Assembly (NCBI GenBank): GCA_030386875.1
Contig: CM059577.1
Coordinates: 23,819,038 to 23,883,037 of the forward strand
Reading direction: 5' to 3'
Origin: Morinoia aosen
Lineage: Eukaryota; Arthropoda; Malacostraca; Amphipoda; Talitridae
Length of the DNA: 64,000 bases
In this document: piece by piece, positions 12,336-23,659 of the stretch
Numbering within the stretch: the first letter of the stretch is position 1
How the letters are laid out: each line of letters opens with the position of its first letter
The notes under the pieces: generated by a model
Told to the model about the DNA's origin: nothing
Database searches by the model: none
What the model saw: only the letters and a program-made list of their open reading frames with translations
Position numbers and translations under genes: made by a program

Positions 12336-12715
12336 CCCCTCAGATGGATAAAACTATTGTGTTTATAGGAATTATTGCACCCAGAAGGAAAATGTGGGGT
12401 CCCGAGTTAGAGGTTAGGTAGGCCAACCTTTTATTGAAATAAAATATTTTTTTCGTTTGTTACGGTTTATTTTTTTCGGTTCACTGTACCCCTGTTTTGC
12501 AGCACCTATTACTTCCTTCTTCAAAGGCAATCTCGTCCCATAAACTTGTTTCTTTACTTGCAATTTCTATGCGCAGGGTATCTTGTGTAGAACACACCTT
12601 GAGCACAAATTCCGTGTTCCCTTACCTCCACGCTAATTTGTGCCTTCCTCTTTCTTCTCTTTGGAACATCTTTGTTGTGTTTATGGGGGTTTAAACCAAT
12701 TTCTTTCATTTAATC
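12336..12715. mobile_element. unclassified dispersed repeat, copy 1 (about 380 bp)
   Basis: The block aligns along its whole length with 31156-31515. It shares the start CCCCTCAG, an early ACTATTGT, a GGTTAGGTAGGC block, TTTGTTACGG, TTCACTG, TTCTATGC, and a TCTCTTTGGA block near the end. The two copies differ at perhaps a third of positions by eye. No protein frame is conserved. No clear polymerase III promoter was found, so it may be a truncated LINE end, a SINE of unknown type or a short DNA element. The other copy has a target-site duplication. Confidence 0.65.
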
Positions 12716-13128
12716 TGTGTTAAAACGAACGTGCTGGTGCCCGTACGGGAAGATTAATGGATGCGACTGCGGGTATACGTTTACCATCATTACTGTGTTG
12801 CCTGTAGAAGACTGGTGTCAGACGGCACGGGACGTGGGTAGCGACCAACCTATAAGCCCCTCGATGGGCTCGCTCTTTTTGCTTTATTCTTTTTACTCTA
12901 CCGTCTAAAAATAGAAAAAAAATTTTCTTCAGAAAATCAAAAACCACGTTTCAGAAACACGTTCACCGGTAAAAACACACTCAAATAAAAAAGTACGACT
13001 TGAATAGCATGCTTTTTAAAACGGCAAAAATCAATGGTAATATCTAGAAACAATTCAAAACTCCAAACGGTCATTTCGTCCTACCCAGCGCAGGTGTGTG
13101 ATAGCCTCAGCGAGGGGAGTGCGTGGTG
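12716..13128. other. unrecognised DNA
   Basis: No supported feature before the 12-bp array. Short frames on both strands do not resemble proteins. Confidence 0.45.
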
Positions 13129-13757
13129 TGCTCAGTGACAGCCCACCTCCCAGCACGGCTCCCAGCACGGCTCCCAGCACAGCTCCCAGCACGGCTCCCA
13201 GCACGGCTCCCAGCACAGCTCCCAGCACGGCTTCCAGCACGGATCCCAGCACGGCTCCCAGCACAGCTCCCAGCAGAGCTCCCAGCACAGCTCCCAGCAC
13301 AGCTCCTAGCACGGCTCCCATCACGGCTCCCAGCACGGCTCCCAGCACAGCTCCCAGCACGGCTCCCAGCACAGCTCCTAGCATGGCTCCCAGCACAGTT
13401 CCCAGCACGGCTCCCAGCACGGCTCCCAACACGGCTCCCAGCACGGCTCACAGCACGGCTCCCAGCACGGCTCCCAGCACGGTGCCCAGTACGGTGCCCA
13501 GAACGGCTCCCAGCACGGCTCCCAGCACGGCTCCCTGCACGGCTACCTGCACGGCTACCAGCACGGTGCCCAGCACGGCTCCCAGCACGGCTCCCAGCAC
13601 AGCTCCCTGCACGGCTACCAGCACGGTGCCCAGCACAGCTCCGAGCACGGCTCCCAGCACGGCTCCCTGCACGGCTACCAGCACGGTGCCCAGAACGGCT
13701 CCCAGCACGGCTCCCAGCACGGATCCCAGCACGGCTCCCTGCACGGTGCCCAGCACG
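13129..13757. repeat. 12-bp array CAGCACGGCTCC, about 50 copies
   Basis: A near-perfect dodecamer array with variants AGCACAGCTCC, GGTGCCC and TGCACGGCTA. The variants cluster in the second half, where a longer block (CTGCACGGCTACCAGCACGG) recurs three times, an early higher-order pattern. Its length keeps three frames open: a Pro-Ser-Thr-Ala repeat and a Leu-Pro-Ala-Arg repeat on plus, and a Gly-Ala-Val-Leu repeat on minus. All are low-complexity by-products. Confidence 0.95.
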
Positions 13758-14228
13758 GGATCACCACCCCATCACCACCTCCATCATCACCCCCATCACC
13801 ACCCCCATCTTCCCCCCATCACCACCCCCATCACCAATCCCATCACCACCACATCACCACCCCCATCATCACCCCATCACCACCCCATCACTACCCCCAT
13901 CATCACCCCATCACTACCCCCATCACCACCCCATCACCACCCCCATCACCACCCCATCACCACCCCATCACCACCCCATCACCACCCCATCAACACCCCA
14001 TCACCACCTCATCACCACCCCATCACCACCCCATCACCACCCCATCACCACCCCATCACCACCCCATCACCACCCCATCACCACCTCATCACCTCATCAC
14101 CACCCCCATCACCACCCCCATCACCACCCTCATCATCACCACCCCCATCACCACCCCCATTACCACCCCATCACCACCCCTATCACTACCCCCATCACCA
14201 CCCCCATCACCACCCCAATCACCACCCG
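13758..14228. repeat. CATCACCACCCC array (11-12 bp)
   Basis: This directly continues the previous array with a junction at GGGATCACCACCCC. The unit is CATCACCACCCC with one-base shortenings, nearly free of G on the plus strand. It would form a strongly strand-asymmetric pyrimidine/A tract. The shared junction suggests both arrays sit at one slippage-prone site. Confidence 0.92.
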
Positions 14229-14759
14229 GACTAATTTACCACCATGACCGCCACTTTCTCGCGCGTCACACCCGGCCGTAGCGCTCTGACCTTTTCATTA
14301 GCCGCGCTGTTCACCTTCAATGCCAGTATTGAGATGGACTCTTTAATGTATTCGCCTCTTGCTTAACTTTGTTTGCTCCCAAAGCTGTCGCGTAGCTCTT
14401 CAAAAACATGTGTGCGAGCTTCATTGAAGACTTTTCTTGCAAGTGTTACTTGTGAAGGTATATAGCATTCATTACCTCCGATAGCACTACTGTTATGTAT
14501 GGTTATTGACTCGGTTACCTGATGGCATCGCACACTCGCATTGATGATAAGGCTTTTGAAAGCTCGGTGTGGCGTGTGTCTTCATCTAAGGGGACCATCC
14601 GGATTTGTGAACTTTTTTCGTCCGATTCGTTTGAAAATTGGCCAGTATATGTATTTTGTAAAAGGAAACACGTTTTACTCATGTCAATTTTTCGATTTAG
14701 GCAAATTTTTTTTTGCGGAAAATAGGTTTTTATTACATTTTTACGTGTATTTCAAAACC
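14229..14759. other. unrecognised DNA
   Basis: No supported gene. Frames at 14522-14786 overlap in two registers and show no family resemblance. Confidence 0.4.
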
Positions 14760-15051
14760 TATGAACTCATTGAGTTTTTATGCTAGAACAAAACTAAAGA
14801 CAGTTTTAGAATCCTTGAAGCATTCCTAAAAAAAAGTATGTTGAGACATTTTAACATTTTGGAATTAAAATTTTGCGATAGGCGATATTGATCATAACCT
14901 AAAAGATAAACAATTTTTGGGTTTTGAGCTACATAAATTTTTATTTCTCTCAAATTTGGAAGAAAACTCAACATACTTTCGTTAGAAATGTTCCAAGGGT
15001 TCTAAAACTGTCTTTGGTTTTGTTCTAGCATCAAAACTCAATGAGTTCATA
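14760..15051. mobile_element. foldback MITE with about 85-bp terminal inverted repeats
   Basis: The left arm 14760-14845 (TATGAACTCATTGAGTTTTT...) is inverted at 14967-15051 (...CTCAATGAGTTCATA) with a handful of mismatches. The 120-bp interior is AT-rich and noncoding. The outermost TA/TA could be a TA target duplication of the Tc1/mariner type, or part of the inverted repeat. Superfamily is uncertain. Confidence 0.8.
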
Positions 15052-15689
15052 CCGTTTGAATGGTAAAAATCTATGATTTTACAGGAGAGCCCAAAAACAA
15101 AAATATACTATTGAATTGCAATATCATGAAAATTTTGTGCACATAAATGCAGTTTCCATTATCTATTTTTATGTACGAATAATGTGCAACATACTGCTTT
15201 CGAATTTCAATGCAGCATAAGAAATATCGAGCAGAATATATGATATTTAGGAATATACGATATATAGAAATATTCGATATTATTTGAGTACTCACCATGT
15301 AGCTGTTTTGCGTTTTCCAGTTGGGCACAATTCATGACGTGGATTTTCGTCCGAGCTTGATGTGTGCAGGAATCCAGACATACATGCATTACGCATTTCC
15401 TCAATGCATTACGCAATACTCAATGTAAAAGTAAGGATCATTTTCCAACCAAAGAGAATTGGGAAACATTGGATGATTTTTGACCCCCTTTGATCCCCCC
15501 TGGGGGGGGGGGGGTCTAGCGTCCGTGGCGCCATAAAATTTCATGGCACAATAACCCATCCCCTAAAGAACCTTTTTCGACAAAAAAAAAGTCATGTGAG
15601 CCCCGGGGGCCAAATTTGGCCTCGGATGGTCTCCTTAAGTATTTAATATGTCACGTATTAACTTAATTGACATGTTGAATGTCAAATAT
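15052..15689. other. unrecognised DNA with a G homopolymer
   Basis: There is a run of 12 G at about 15503-15514, and a GC-rich patch with CCCCGGGGG at 15600-15612. No gene is supported. Confidence 0.45.
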
Positions 15690-15830
15690 CAACCAGGGTT
15701 GCTCAGTCGGAAGAATAAGTTTGCGACTCCGACTCCACCTTTTCAGAATTTGGCAATTCCGGCTCCAACTCCGACTCCACTTTTTAAAATTTTGGGACTC
15801 CAACACAGACTCCAACTCCCCCTATTCACA
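15690..15830. repeat. degenerate GACTCC-rich repeat
   Basis: The words CCGACTCCACC, CCAACTCCGACTCC and CCAACACAGACTCC recur across about 140 bp, following CAGGGTTGCTCAGTCGGAAG at 15694. The opening sequence resembles an hAT-type terminal repeat joined to a subterminal GACTCC array, but no inverted partner was found. Confidence 0.5.
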
Positions 15831-17370
15831 CTTTTTAAGATCAATATTTTGTTTACGAATGTTACATGTATCGAGACCTGCCTATATGTTTTTTATATTC
15901 TTTACTTAGAAATGACATTTTAACTGGTAACAGATTGTTAAAAATAAATGTTTATTATATATACATATACTACAGAAGAATTGATCAGCAGCATAAATTT
16001 CTTTCTAAAACAAAGCGTCAAAGTATGAGCCAAATCCAACGAAATTATAATAGGTGATCCAATCACAGTACTCGAAATACTAAAAATTTTGATATATGTG
16101 TAGCTATGGTAGGCACGATTGCCGCTGCCTAACATTCTCTGTCTCTACACTATGCAGGGTAACAATAAAGTACAGGTGCCACACCATTGCTCAACACTGC
16201 GTTATATTACAGCCTTAATAGACTAAAGTCGTTCTGCTTTCGTCTCAGCGGGCCTGACGTTTCTGGTACATTTCGTATACGAATGAAAGTCCCTTTTAGC
16301 TTCTTGGTATGTAATATGGTACTATTTTTAAAATTATATTCTAACTTTGTAGCATGTATTTGATAATTTCCTGTCATGATAAACGCCCATTTTCTTTTTT
16401 TTATATTTTTGGTGCAATTTGGAACGTTTTCAGTAAGAAATTTTGTGCTATTGCGTAAATGCAACACTCATAGCAGCTGAGGCGGTATACTCGTATTGCT
16501 CTCAGTTACAACACGTGTGTGTAATTAAGTTAAGTTTTTGCTAGTCTTGTGTTATTTCTTTCACTGCAGCTCGTTTACATTGTATTTTCATTTCTTCATA
16601 TATCTCAAAATCGATATTGATTATCTTATAACGATTTAAACTCTTCCTTATCAAGAAGTGATTATTATACAATGTCGAAAAGCATATTCTATTTGAGCGT
16701 TTAAAATTATAAAAACATAATTATAAAAATCTTCATATGCTTACTGGCTTAAAATCTAAGAAGTGATCAGAAGATAAAAAAAGTCACGATAATGATATAG
16801 TGGGTGACAACATAACTCTGAATGAACCAAACAACATTCAGGGTATAGCATTATAGAAATGCAAAAATTTTTGTTTTTATTACATGTTAACTTGACATAA
16901 AGACCAGGAAGTAAACAAAACAAAGAGATCAATACGCAGTACATAAATACTGCGTATTGTTGAAAAAATTAACTAATATTCCAGTTATTAATATTAGAAT
17001 AAGCTAATTAAATTTCCATCATCAATAGTAACAACATAACCTGAAGACTAGAAGTCATTATGTATCAGAACAAAGCTTTAGGTTTTGACAAACATTAGTC
17101 ATTATCAATGTATCATAACCTAACGACTATAAATATTTATGATCACAGCATTAATTTAAGTTTCTGCAAAGACGAGTCATTATCAATCAATAAATCATAG
17201 TATAACCTAAGGACAAAAAATATCGTTATAGGAACCACTGGTAATAGAGTATAGACACATTAGGAGCGTTACTGTTGCCTCTCTGTGTGTGAGTAACATG
17301 TATTACATCAGCTGAGCTGCCCTGCAAGTAACTTGCAACGCGTTTATAACTAGTTTCTACTTCCTATACA
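15831..17370. other. unrecognised AT-rich DNA
   Basis: About 1.5 kb with no recognisable gene. Scattered ATCATAACCTAA-like words at 17035-17215 recur loosely three times (around 17039, 17115 and 17205), each followed by GACTA or GGACA. Confidence 0.45.
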
Positions 17371-17375
17371 GTATG

Positions 17376-17545
17376 TCCCACAAAAATGCGAACCGGGTAT
17401 TTATTTTCCCGTATCAGTAATACCATCATAAGAATGCCATAAGCATTTAATTTCAAGGAAAATAAAGATGGTATAACTGGTACGGGTTCTCTTATGATGG
17501 TATTACAGATACGGGTATAAATACTCGGTTTGGGTTTTTGTGGAC
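17376..17545. mobile_element. 170-bp MITE with 56-58 bp terminal inverted repeats
   Basis: The left arm 17376-17433 (TCCCACAAAAATGCGAACCG... to CCATCATAAGA) is inverted at 17490-17545 (TCTTATGATGG... to TTTTTGTGGAC). GTATG at 17371-17375 is repeated at 17546-17550, a candidate 5-bp target duplication. There is no coding capacity. Both arms contain a GTATC/AATAC dyad resembling the one in the repeats at 37-43 kb. Confidence 0.8.
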
Positions 17546-17764
17546 GTATGGTATATTTATTAATTGGGAAATAAACAAGACAAAATAAAAAAATGGATTT
17601 GAAACGCATTCAAAGACCAATTCCTGCTTTTTAACTGTAAAATATTCCATATTCTCATGTGCGAAAATATATTTCTTACTCGTAGGTATCATATATACAA
17701 AGTGTCTCAAATAAATGTACTCACACTATAATAGTCGCTAAAATGCTGCCTCTTAAAATTACAG

Positions 17765-17986
17765 ATGTATTTAAATCATCCCAGCGTAGTAGTAAACCAA
17801 TTTAGATTGGAAGAGAGGAAGTTTGTCTTGAAATGTTATTGGAAGACCGTTGCATTGAAATTAGAATTTGAAAGACAATGTCGGGATATTCCTCATGACC
17901 TGTTTCGTGACGTTTGCAATTCCCTTGGTGCGCGCTATCAGCGTTGCCGGGTTGTCTCCGATTCTGCAACTCTGATATCAACTTGA
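17765..17986 (+). pseudogene. internally deleted mariner-type transposase (73 codons)
   Basis: The frame starts with a segment like the N-terminal helix-turn-helix (DUF4817) of arthropod mariner-type transposases (LEERKFVLKCYWKT). After about 12 residues it jumps to what looks like the extreme C-terminus of the same family (FERQCRDIPHDLFRDVCNSL, then GARYQRC). The central DDE catalytic domain, normally about 250 residues, is absent. No break in the frame accompanies the deletion. The sequence upstream (AAGTGTCTCAAATAAATGTAC at about 17700) may be the terminal repeat. No matching right end was identified. It cannot encode an active transposase. Recognition is by eye from family patterns. Confidence 0.55.
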
Positions 17987-18095
17987 TCGGAATATTGGAT
18001 ACGTCACGTGCCAACTTGATCGCATTATTGGAAAAGCTTTGTAACAAATTGATTGATATGTTAAATGTCGTGGTTCAACTTGGTTGAAATGTTGA
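17970..18095. repeat. degenerate repeat of about 33 bp, four units
   Basis: ATCAACTTGATCGGAATATT, CCAACTTGATCGCATTATTG, AAATTGATTGATATGTTAAA and TCAACTTGGTTGAAATGTTG follow in succession. Similar words occur alone near 15655, 22015 and 24870. Confidence 0.65.
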
Positions 18096-18556
18096 AAGGT
18101 AGAGTAAACGTTAGGTATATGAAATATACAATGAAGTAAACCACAAAGTTATATTCGATTAAGAGAAAGCATATGGGAAATGGATTGGTGATACCAATGG
18201 TTATTGGTACATTTTTTATTACCTTCAGTGTTGTTTAAGCCCCGAGGGTTTTACACATAAAAGCATTTTAATGCTAGGTAGAGTTATACAGCAAAAACTA
18301 AGAAATTTATTTGATTCGATTTAAAATGAGAGTTTAAATGAAAGGATGCCGATGCAAGAACTTCTAAATGCTCACTAACTACAAAATTGTGACACATTGA
18401 CGGTAAAACTTCAGCCTGAACTCTTTATTGACTGAATAAATGACTGAGGAAATTTAATGTCTGAGGAAATAAAAATAATCGGTGAGAGTTAGATATTTAG
18501 ACTCGCATATACTGATGAGCAGATGCACGCACAAATTTCATGGCTTTGGCATTCGC
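18096..18556. other. unrecognised DNA
   Basis: No supported feature. Confidence 0.45.
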
Positions 18557-21128
18557 TAAAAAGTCCTCTACTATTACTATATTAAGTCCTCTACTATTAC
18601 TATATTAAGTCCTCTACTATTACTATATCAAGTCCTCTGCTATTACTATATCAAGTCCTCTACTATTACTATATTAAGTCCTCTACTATTACTATATTAA
18701 GTCCTCTACTATTACTATATCAAGTCCTCTGCTATTACTATATCAAGTCCTCTACTATTTCTATATTTAGTCCTTTACTATTACTATATTTAGTCCTCTA
18801 CTATTACTATACTAAGTCCTCTACTATTACTATATTAAGTCCTTTACTATTACTATATTATGTCCTCTACTATTACTATATTAAGTCCTCTACTATTACT
18901 ATATTAAGTCCTCTACTATTACTATATCAAGTCCTCTGCTATTACTATATCAAGTCCTCTACTATTACTATATTTAGTCCTTTACTATTACTATATTTAG
19001 TCCTCTACTATTACTATATTAAGTCCTCTACTGTTACTATATTAAGTCCTTCACTATTACTATATTATGTCCTCTACTATTACTATATTAAGTCCTCTAC
19101 TATTACTATATCAAGTCCTCTACTATTACTATATTTAGTCCTTTACTATTACTCTATTTAGTCCTCTACTATTACTATATTAAGTCCTCTACTATTACTA
19201 TATTAAGTCCTTTACTATTACTATATTATGTCCTCTACTATTACTATATTAATTCCTCTACTATTACTTTATTAAGTCCTCTACTATTACTATACTAAGT
19301 CCTCTACTATTACTATATTAAGTCCTCTACAATTACTATATCAAGTCCTCTGCTATTACTATATCAAGTCCTCTGCTATTACTATATCAAGTCCTCCACT
19401 ATTACTACATTAAGTCCTCTACTATTACTATATTAAGTCCTCTACTATTACTACATTAAGTCCTCTACTATTACTATATCAAGTCCTCTACTATGACTAT
19501 ATTATGTCCTCTACTATTACTATATTAAGTCCTTTACTATTACTATATTATGTCCTCTACTATTACTATATTAAGTCCTTTACTATTACTATATTATGTC
19601 CTCTACCATTACTATATTATGTTCTCTACTATTACTATATCAAGTCCTCTGCTATTACTATATCAAGTCCTCTACTATTACTATATTTAGTCCTTTACTA
19701 TTACTATATCAAGTCCTCTACTATTTCTATATAAAGTCCTCTACTATTACTATATCAAGTCCTCTACTATTACTATGTCAAGTCCTCTACTATTACTATA
19801 TCAAGTCCTCTACTATTACTATATCAAGTCCTTTACTATTACTATATTTAGTCCTCTACTATTACTATATTAAGTCCTCTACTATTACTATATCAAGTCC
19901 TCTACTATTACTATATCAAGTCCTCTGCTATTACTATATCAAGTCCTCCACTATTACTACATTAAGTCCTCTACTATTACTACATTAAGTCCTCTACTAT
20001 TACTATATCAAGTCCTCTACTATTACTATATCAAGTCCTCTGCTATTACTATATCAAGTCCTCCACTTTTACTACATTAAGTCCTCTACTATTACTACAT
20101 TAAGTCCTCTACTATTACTATATCAAGTCCTCTACTATGACTATATTATGTCCTCTACTATTATTATATTAAGTCCTTTACTATTACTATATTATGTCCT
20201 CTATTATTACTATATTTAGTCCATTACTATTACTATATTATGTCCTCTACTATTACTACATTAAGTACTCTACTATTACTATATTAAGTCTTCTACTATT
20301 ACTATATTAAATCCTCCACTATTACTATATTAAGTCCTCTACTATTGCTATATTAAGTCCTTTACTATTACTATATTATGTCCTCTACTATTACTATGTT
20401 TAGTCCTTTACTATTACTATATTATGTTCTCTACTATTACTATATTTAGTCCTCTACTATTAATATATTAAGTCCTCTACTATTACTATATTAAGTCCTT
20501 TACTATTACTATATTATGCCCTCTACTATTACTATATTTAATCCTCTACTATTACTATATTAAGTCCTCTACTATTACTATATTAAGCCCTCTACTATTA
20601 CTATATTAAGTCCTCTACTATTACTATATTTAGTCCTTTACTGTTACTATATTATGTATTATGTCCTCTACTATTACTATATTAAGTCCTCTACTATTAC
20701 TATATAATTTCCTCTACTATTACTATATTAAGTACTCTACTATTACTACATTAAGTCCTTTACTATTACTATATTAAGTCCTCTACTATTACTATATTAA
20801 GTCCTCTACTATTACTATATTAAGTCCTCTACTATTACTATATTAAGTCCTCTACTATTACTATATTAATTCCTTTACTATTACTATATTATGTCCTCTA
20901 CTATTACTACATTAAGTCCTTTACTATTACTATATTAAGTCCTCTACTATTACTATATTAAGTCCTCTACTATTAATATATTAAGTCCTCTACCATTACT
21001 CTATTAAGTCCTCTACTATTACTATATTAATTCCTTTACTATTACTATATTATGTCCTCTACTATTACTATATTTAGTCCTTTACTACTACTATATTATG
21101 TCCTCTACTATTACTATCTTAAGGCCTC
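18557..21128. repeat. 23-bp satellite, about 112 copies (2.6 kb)
   Basis: The unit is TAAGTCCTCTACTATTACTATAT. Variants at fixed positions (TCAAG, TTTAG or TTATG for TTAAG; CTTT for CTCT; GCTATT for ACTATT; CTACAT for CTATAT) recur in multi-unit groups, evidence of block duplication. Because 23 is not divisible by three, open frames (130 codons at 19596-19988) rotate through all registers and are not genes. Confidence 0.97.
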
Positions 21129-21842
21129 CACTACAATTATTTCAAAAACAGTCCCGGTAAAATTAATGTTAGCTTTGCTAAAGGTTATGTCTGCACCGAC
21201 AACTGGTAGCATTATTTACCATTTGTGGCCATAAGCTGGGCACTACAGCAGGGAGCCCCCCAGCAAAAAATGTACTCATCCTTTGACAAACGATTACTGA
21301 TACATAGTATCTGTTCTTGTTTTTTCATGTGAAGCAAAGTTTCTATCATGGCATTAAATTCTCTAAGTTTCATGCCATTTTTATGAACTTATTAAACTTT
21401 TATTTGTGCAAATAAATACCCACATCAAAACAGAATCAAATATACTGAGCGGTCAAAGAATAAGTATATGTTTTTTGTCATATTCTGTACATTATCAACA
21501 TTTTAGCCTCTAAAATTTTTCGACGACATCTACGTTTCTTGGCGACACTACTCGTAAAAAGAACTTATGTCCTTTTATTATAACTGAAAGTAATGAAGAG
21601 TGACTTTCTAACATTTTTCCTACTTGAATTAGGAGATGAGAGGATTATTAGAGAAGCCATTGCATTTTGTTCCTCTCCCTCACGTACCTCCATACAATTT
21701 TTCTTCTTATGCGACATGGGCCTGAAAATTCTACGCCACCAAACCCAGTCTCGCTTTTTCGCTGAGGCATCGATGAATTTAGCCGCCCAGTGCAGAGGTT
21801 ATATTTGGGCGGCTGAAATTATAGATGCCCGGGCGAATAAGC
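21129..21842. other. unrecognised DNA
   Basis: An 85-codon frame at 21593-21850 shows no family resemblance. It overlaps the start of an old SINE fragment, so coding is doubtful. Confidence 0.4.
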
Positions 21843-21980
21843 TGAAGTAAAGTGTATGAACGGGCACCCGCTCGACCGGAGACATTAAGCACTGCCTCCA
21901 GCCTTTAATTATAAGGCATTTGAAAGTGTAACGTAGATTATTCTGTGCAGCATCTTTATTAAGAAGCTAAATGAGCCGGG
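21843..21980 (+). mobile_element. degraded 3' half of the tRNA-SINE family
   Basis: It aligns with the body of the SINE at 6045-6345. The block ATTATAAGGCATTTGAAA (about 21908-21925) matches TTATAAGGCATTTGAAAA near 6247. Upstream, GGGCACCCGCTCGACCGG matches GGGTACCGGTCTTGACCGG with gaps. The promoter-bearing head is missing or unrecognisable. It is much more diverged than the 6-kb copy. Confidence 0.6.
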
Positions 21981-22555
21981 TATCTGTTATACCAGAATGT
22001 TAAATACTTCTTCTATCAACTTCATTGGGATGTTATGGACCATCTCTTCGACACAGTTCAACATGAAATTTATAAATTTTTGTTACCATATATAAAAATA
22101 AACATAGTAACATTGTCTCACGAAATATTCATTTTGAATTCATCAATACAACGGAAGTCATAAAATTATTGGCTCCTTAGTCATTGATCATCTGATCGAA
22201 GGTATAGCATTCAAACGATGTATTATACAGAGCGTAAATTCATAAGAATAATATTATTTGTTCTACCTATTGTACTTGATATATTGTTCAGTCAATATGT
22301 CTCTGTACAAAATTATATATTTTACATAATGCGTGATATTGCTAAAAATCTATTTCCCTTTATATTTCCACGAGTGATAAAGTCAAAATTCACGGGAACA
22401 AATCAGACTGCAAGTTCTATACAGAGACAAGGCAGTTAGAGCTACGGTTTGCGTTTCTCCTTTGTTTGTGTTAGGAGGGTGCCTTTATTAGCTTTATTTT
22501 AACCTTTAATCATCCTTTATCGCCTTTACGTAAGAATGAAACTAAGGCTTCCTCA
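21981..22555. other. unrecognised AT-rich DNA
   Basis: No supported feature; a 73-codon frame at 22218-22439 has no recognisable domain. Confidence 0.45.
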
Positions 22556-22559
22556 TTTT

Positions 22560-23095
22560 GGTTGGGCGGCCATGATAGGCATTTTTCAATATCAGTGTTG
22601 GGCAAGGATTTGGCCTTTGGTCTCTCCTTGAGACCATGATCTTACCTTCAACCGTTTCTTTTTGAGACCATGAGTTGATATTTACCCTTTTCTAAGCCTG
22701 CGTCTTGATCTTTGTTGTGTTTGAGGGGAAAAATAACATTTAGCGCTATCATTTTGGTTTGAGAGCCTAACTTTTCCTTTGAAACCATGGCTTGGAGACT
22801 TGACGGCTCTGTCGCCTTAGTCTGGGTCCTTGAGTCGGCCTTTCTTACCCTGGTTCGGAATCATGACTTTACCTTTATCGACTTAGTTCGAAGCCAGGAC
22901 TTGCCCTTTATCACCTCGATTCATGACCATGCCTTGGTCTTTGCCACCAGCTCGATTCATGACCATGATTTGGCCATAATCATCTGTGTTCAGAATCATG
23001 TCATGGCCTTTATCACCTTGATTCAGGACCATGACATGACCTTTATCATTGTGATTCGGGACTATGCATTGGCCTTTACAACAATATTTTGAGAT
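22560..23095. repeat. highly degenerate minisatellite of about 30-36 bp
   Basis: Words like GATTCAGGACCATGACATGA and CCTTTATCACC recur at irregular 30-36 base spacing, becoming clearer from 22780 to 23095. Units differ at many positions, so the array is old. The 101-codon frame at 22787-23092 follows the repeat. Confidence 0.75.
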
Positions 23096-23189
23096 CATGA
23101 AAATCTTTCATCTAATTTTATTTTCCAGCTAAGACTCAGAAATCTTTCAGAACGCCTTTGGAAGCATGAAGTCTAAGTGAGGCACAGCG

Positions 23190-23400
23190 CCATCTGGTGG
23201 AGGCAGGAAGCAAAGACACGAAGTGCGACAGACGTCTGGTGTGGTAGGGAGAGTGGGAATGTGAGAAAGGGAATGAGAGAAAGAGGCATGAAGAGAAAGG
23301 AATGGAGGCATAGGAAATGGAGGGGAAAGAAAAAAATGAAAGGGATGGGAAAAAAGCGAAAGAGAAAAAAGGAATAAAAGAGGCCGGAGGAGGAGGGAAG
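23190..23400. repeat. purine-rich tract (GAAA/GGAA-rich)
   Basis: The plus strand is dominated by A and G over about 200 bp (GAGAAAGGGAATGAGAGAAA and similar). No clean period. Confidence 0.7.
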
Positions 23401-23655
23401 GGGGCAGGTACAAGACGACGAAGGTGCAGTAGAGGCGTAGAGCTATAAGCGGCGGTAACAGAGTTTAGTGCAGCTAAGTGAGAAGTAATAGCGGTGGCAG
23501 TGGTGAGGTAGGAAGGAGAAGAGAAATATTCTACGTGTTGTTTTGTGTGTTGGGTGTTGAGTTATATGTTGTGTGTCTGTTCTTATTCGTATTTTTTATA
23601 GATACAAGGGAAATGAAAAAGGCATAGCGACGAGGAGATCAAGGGTATTGTCAAT
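23401..23655. other. unrecognised G-rich flank
   Basis: Nothing recognised between the purine tract and the G-rich array. Confidence 0.4.
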
Positions 23656-23659
23656 GAGG

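Noticed and set aside
13098-14247. 374-378 codon Pro/Ser/Thr/Ala/His-rich frames
   Set aside because: They read through two dodecamer arrays in several registers at once; low complexity only.
15694-15830. Complete hAT element with GACTCC subterminal array
   Set aside because: The left end is plausible, but no right end or duplication could be found.
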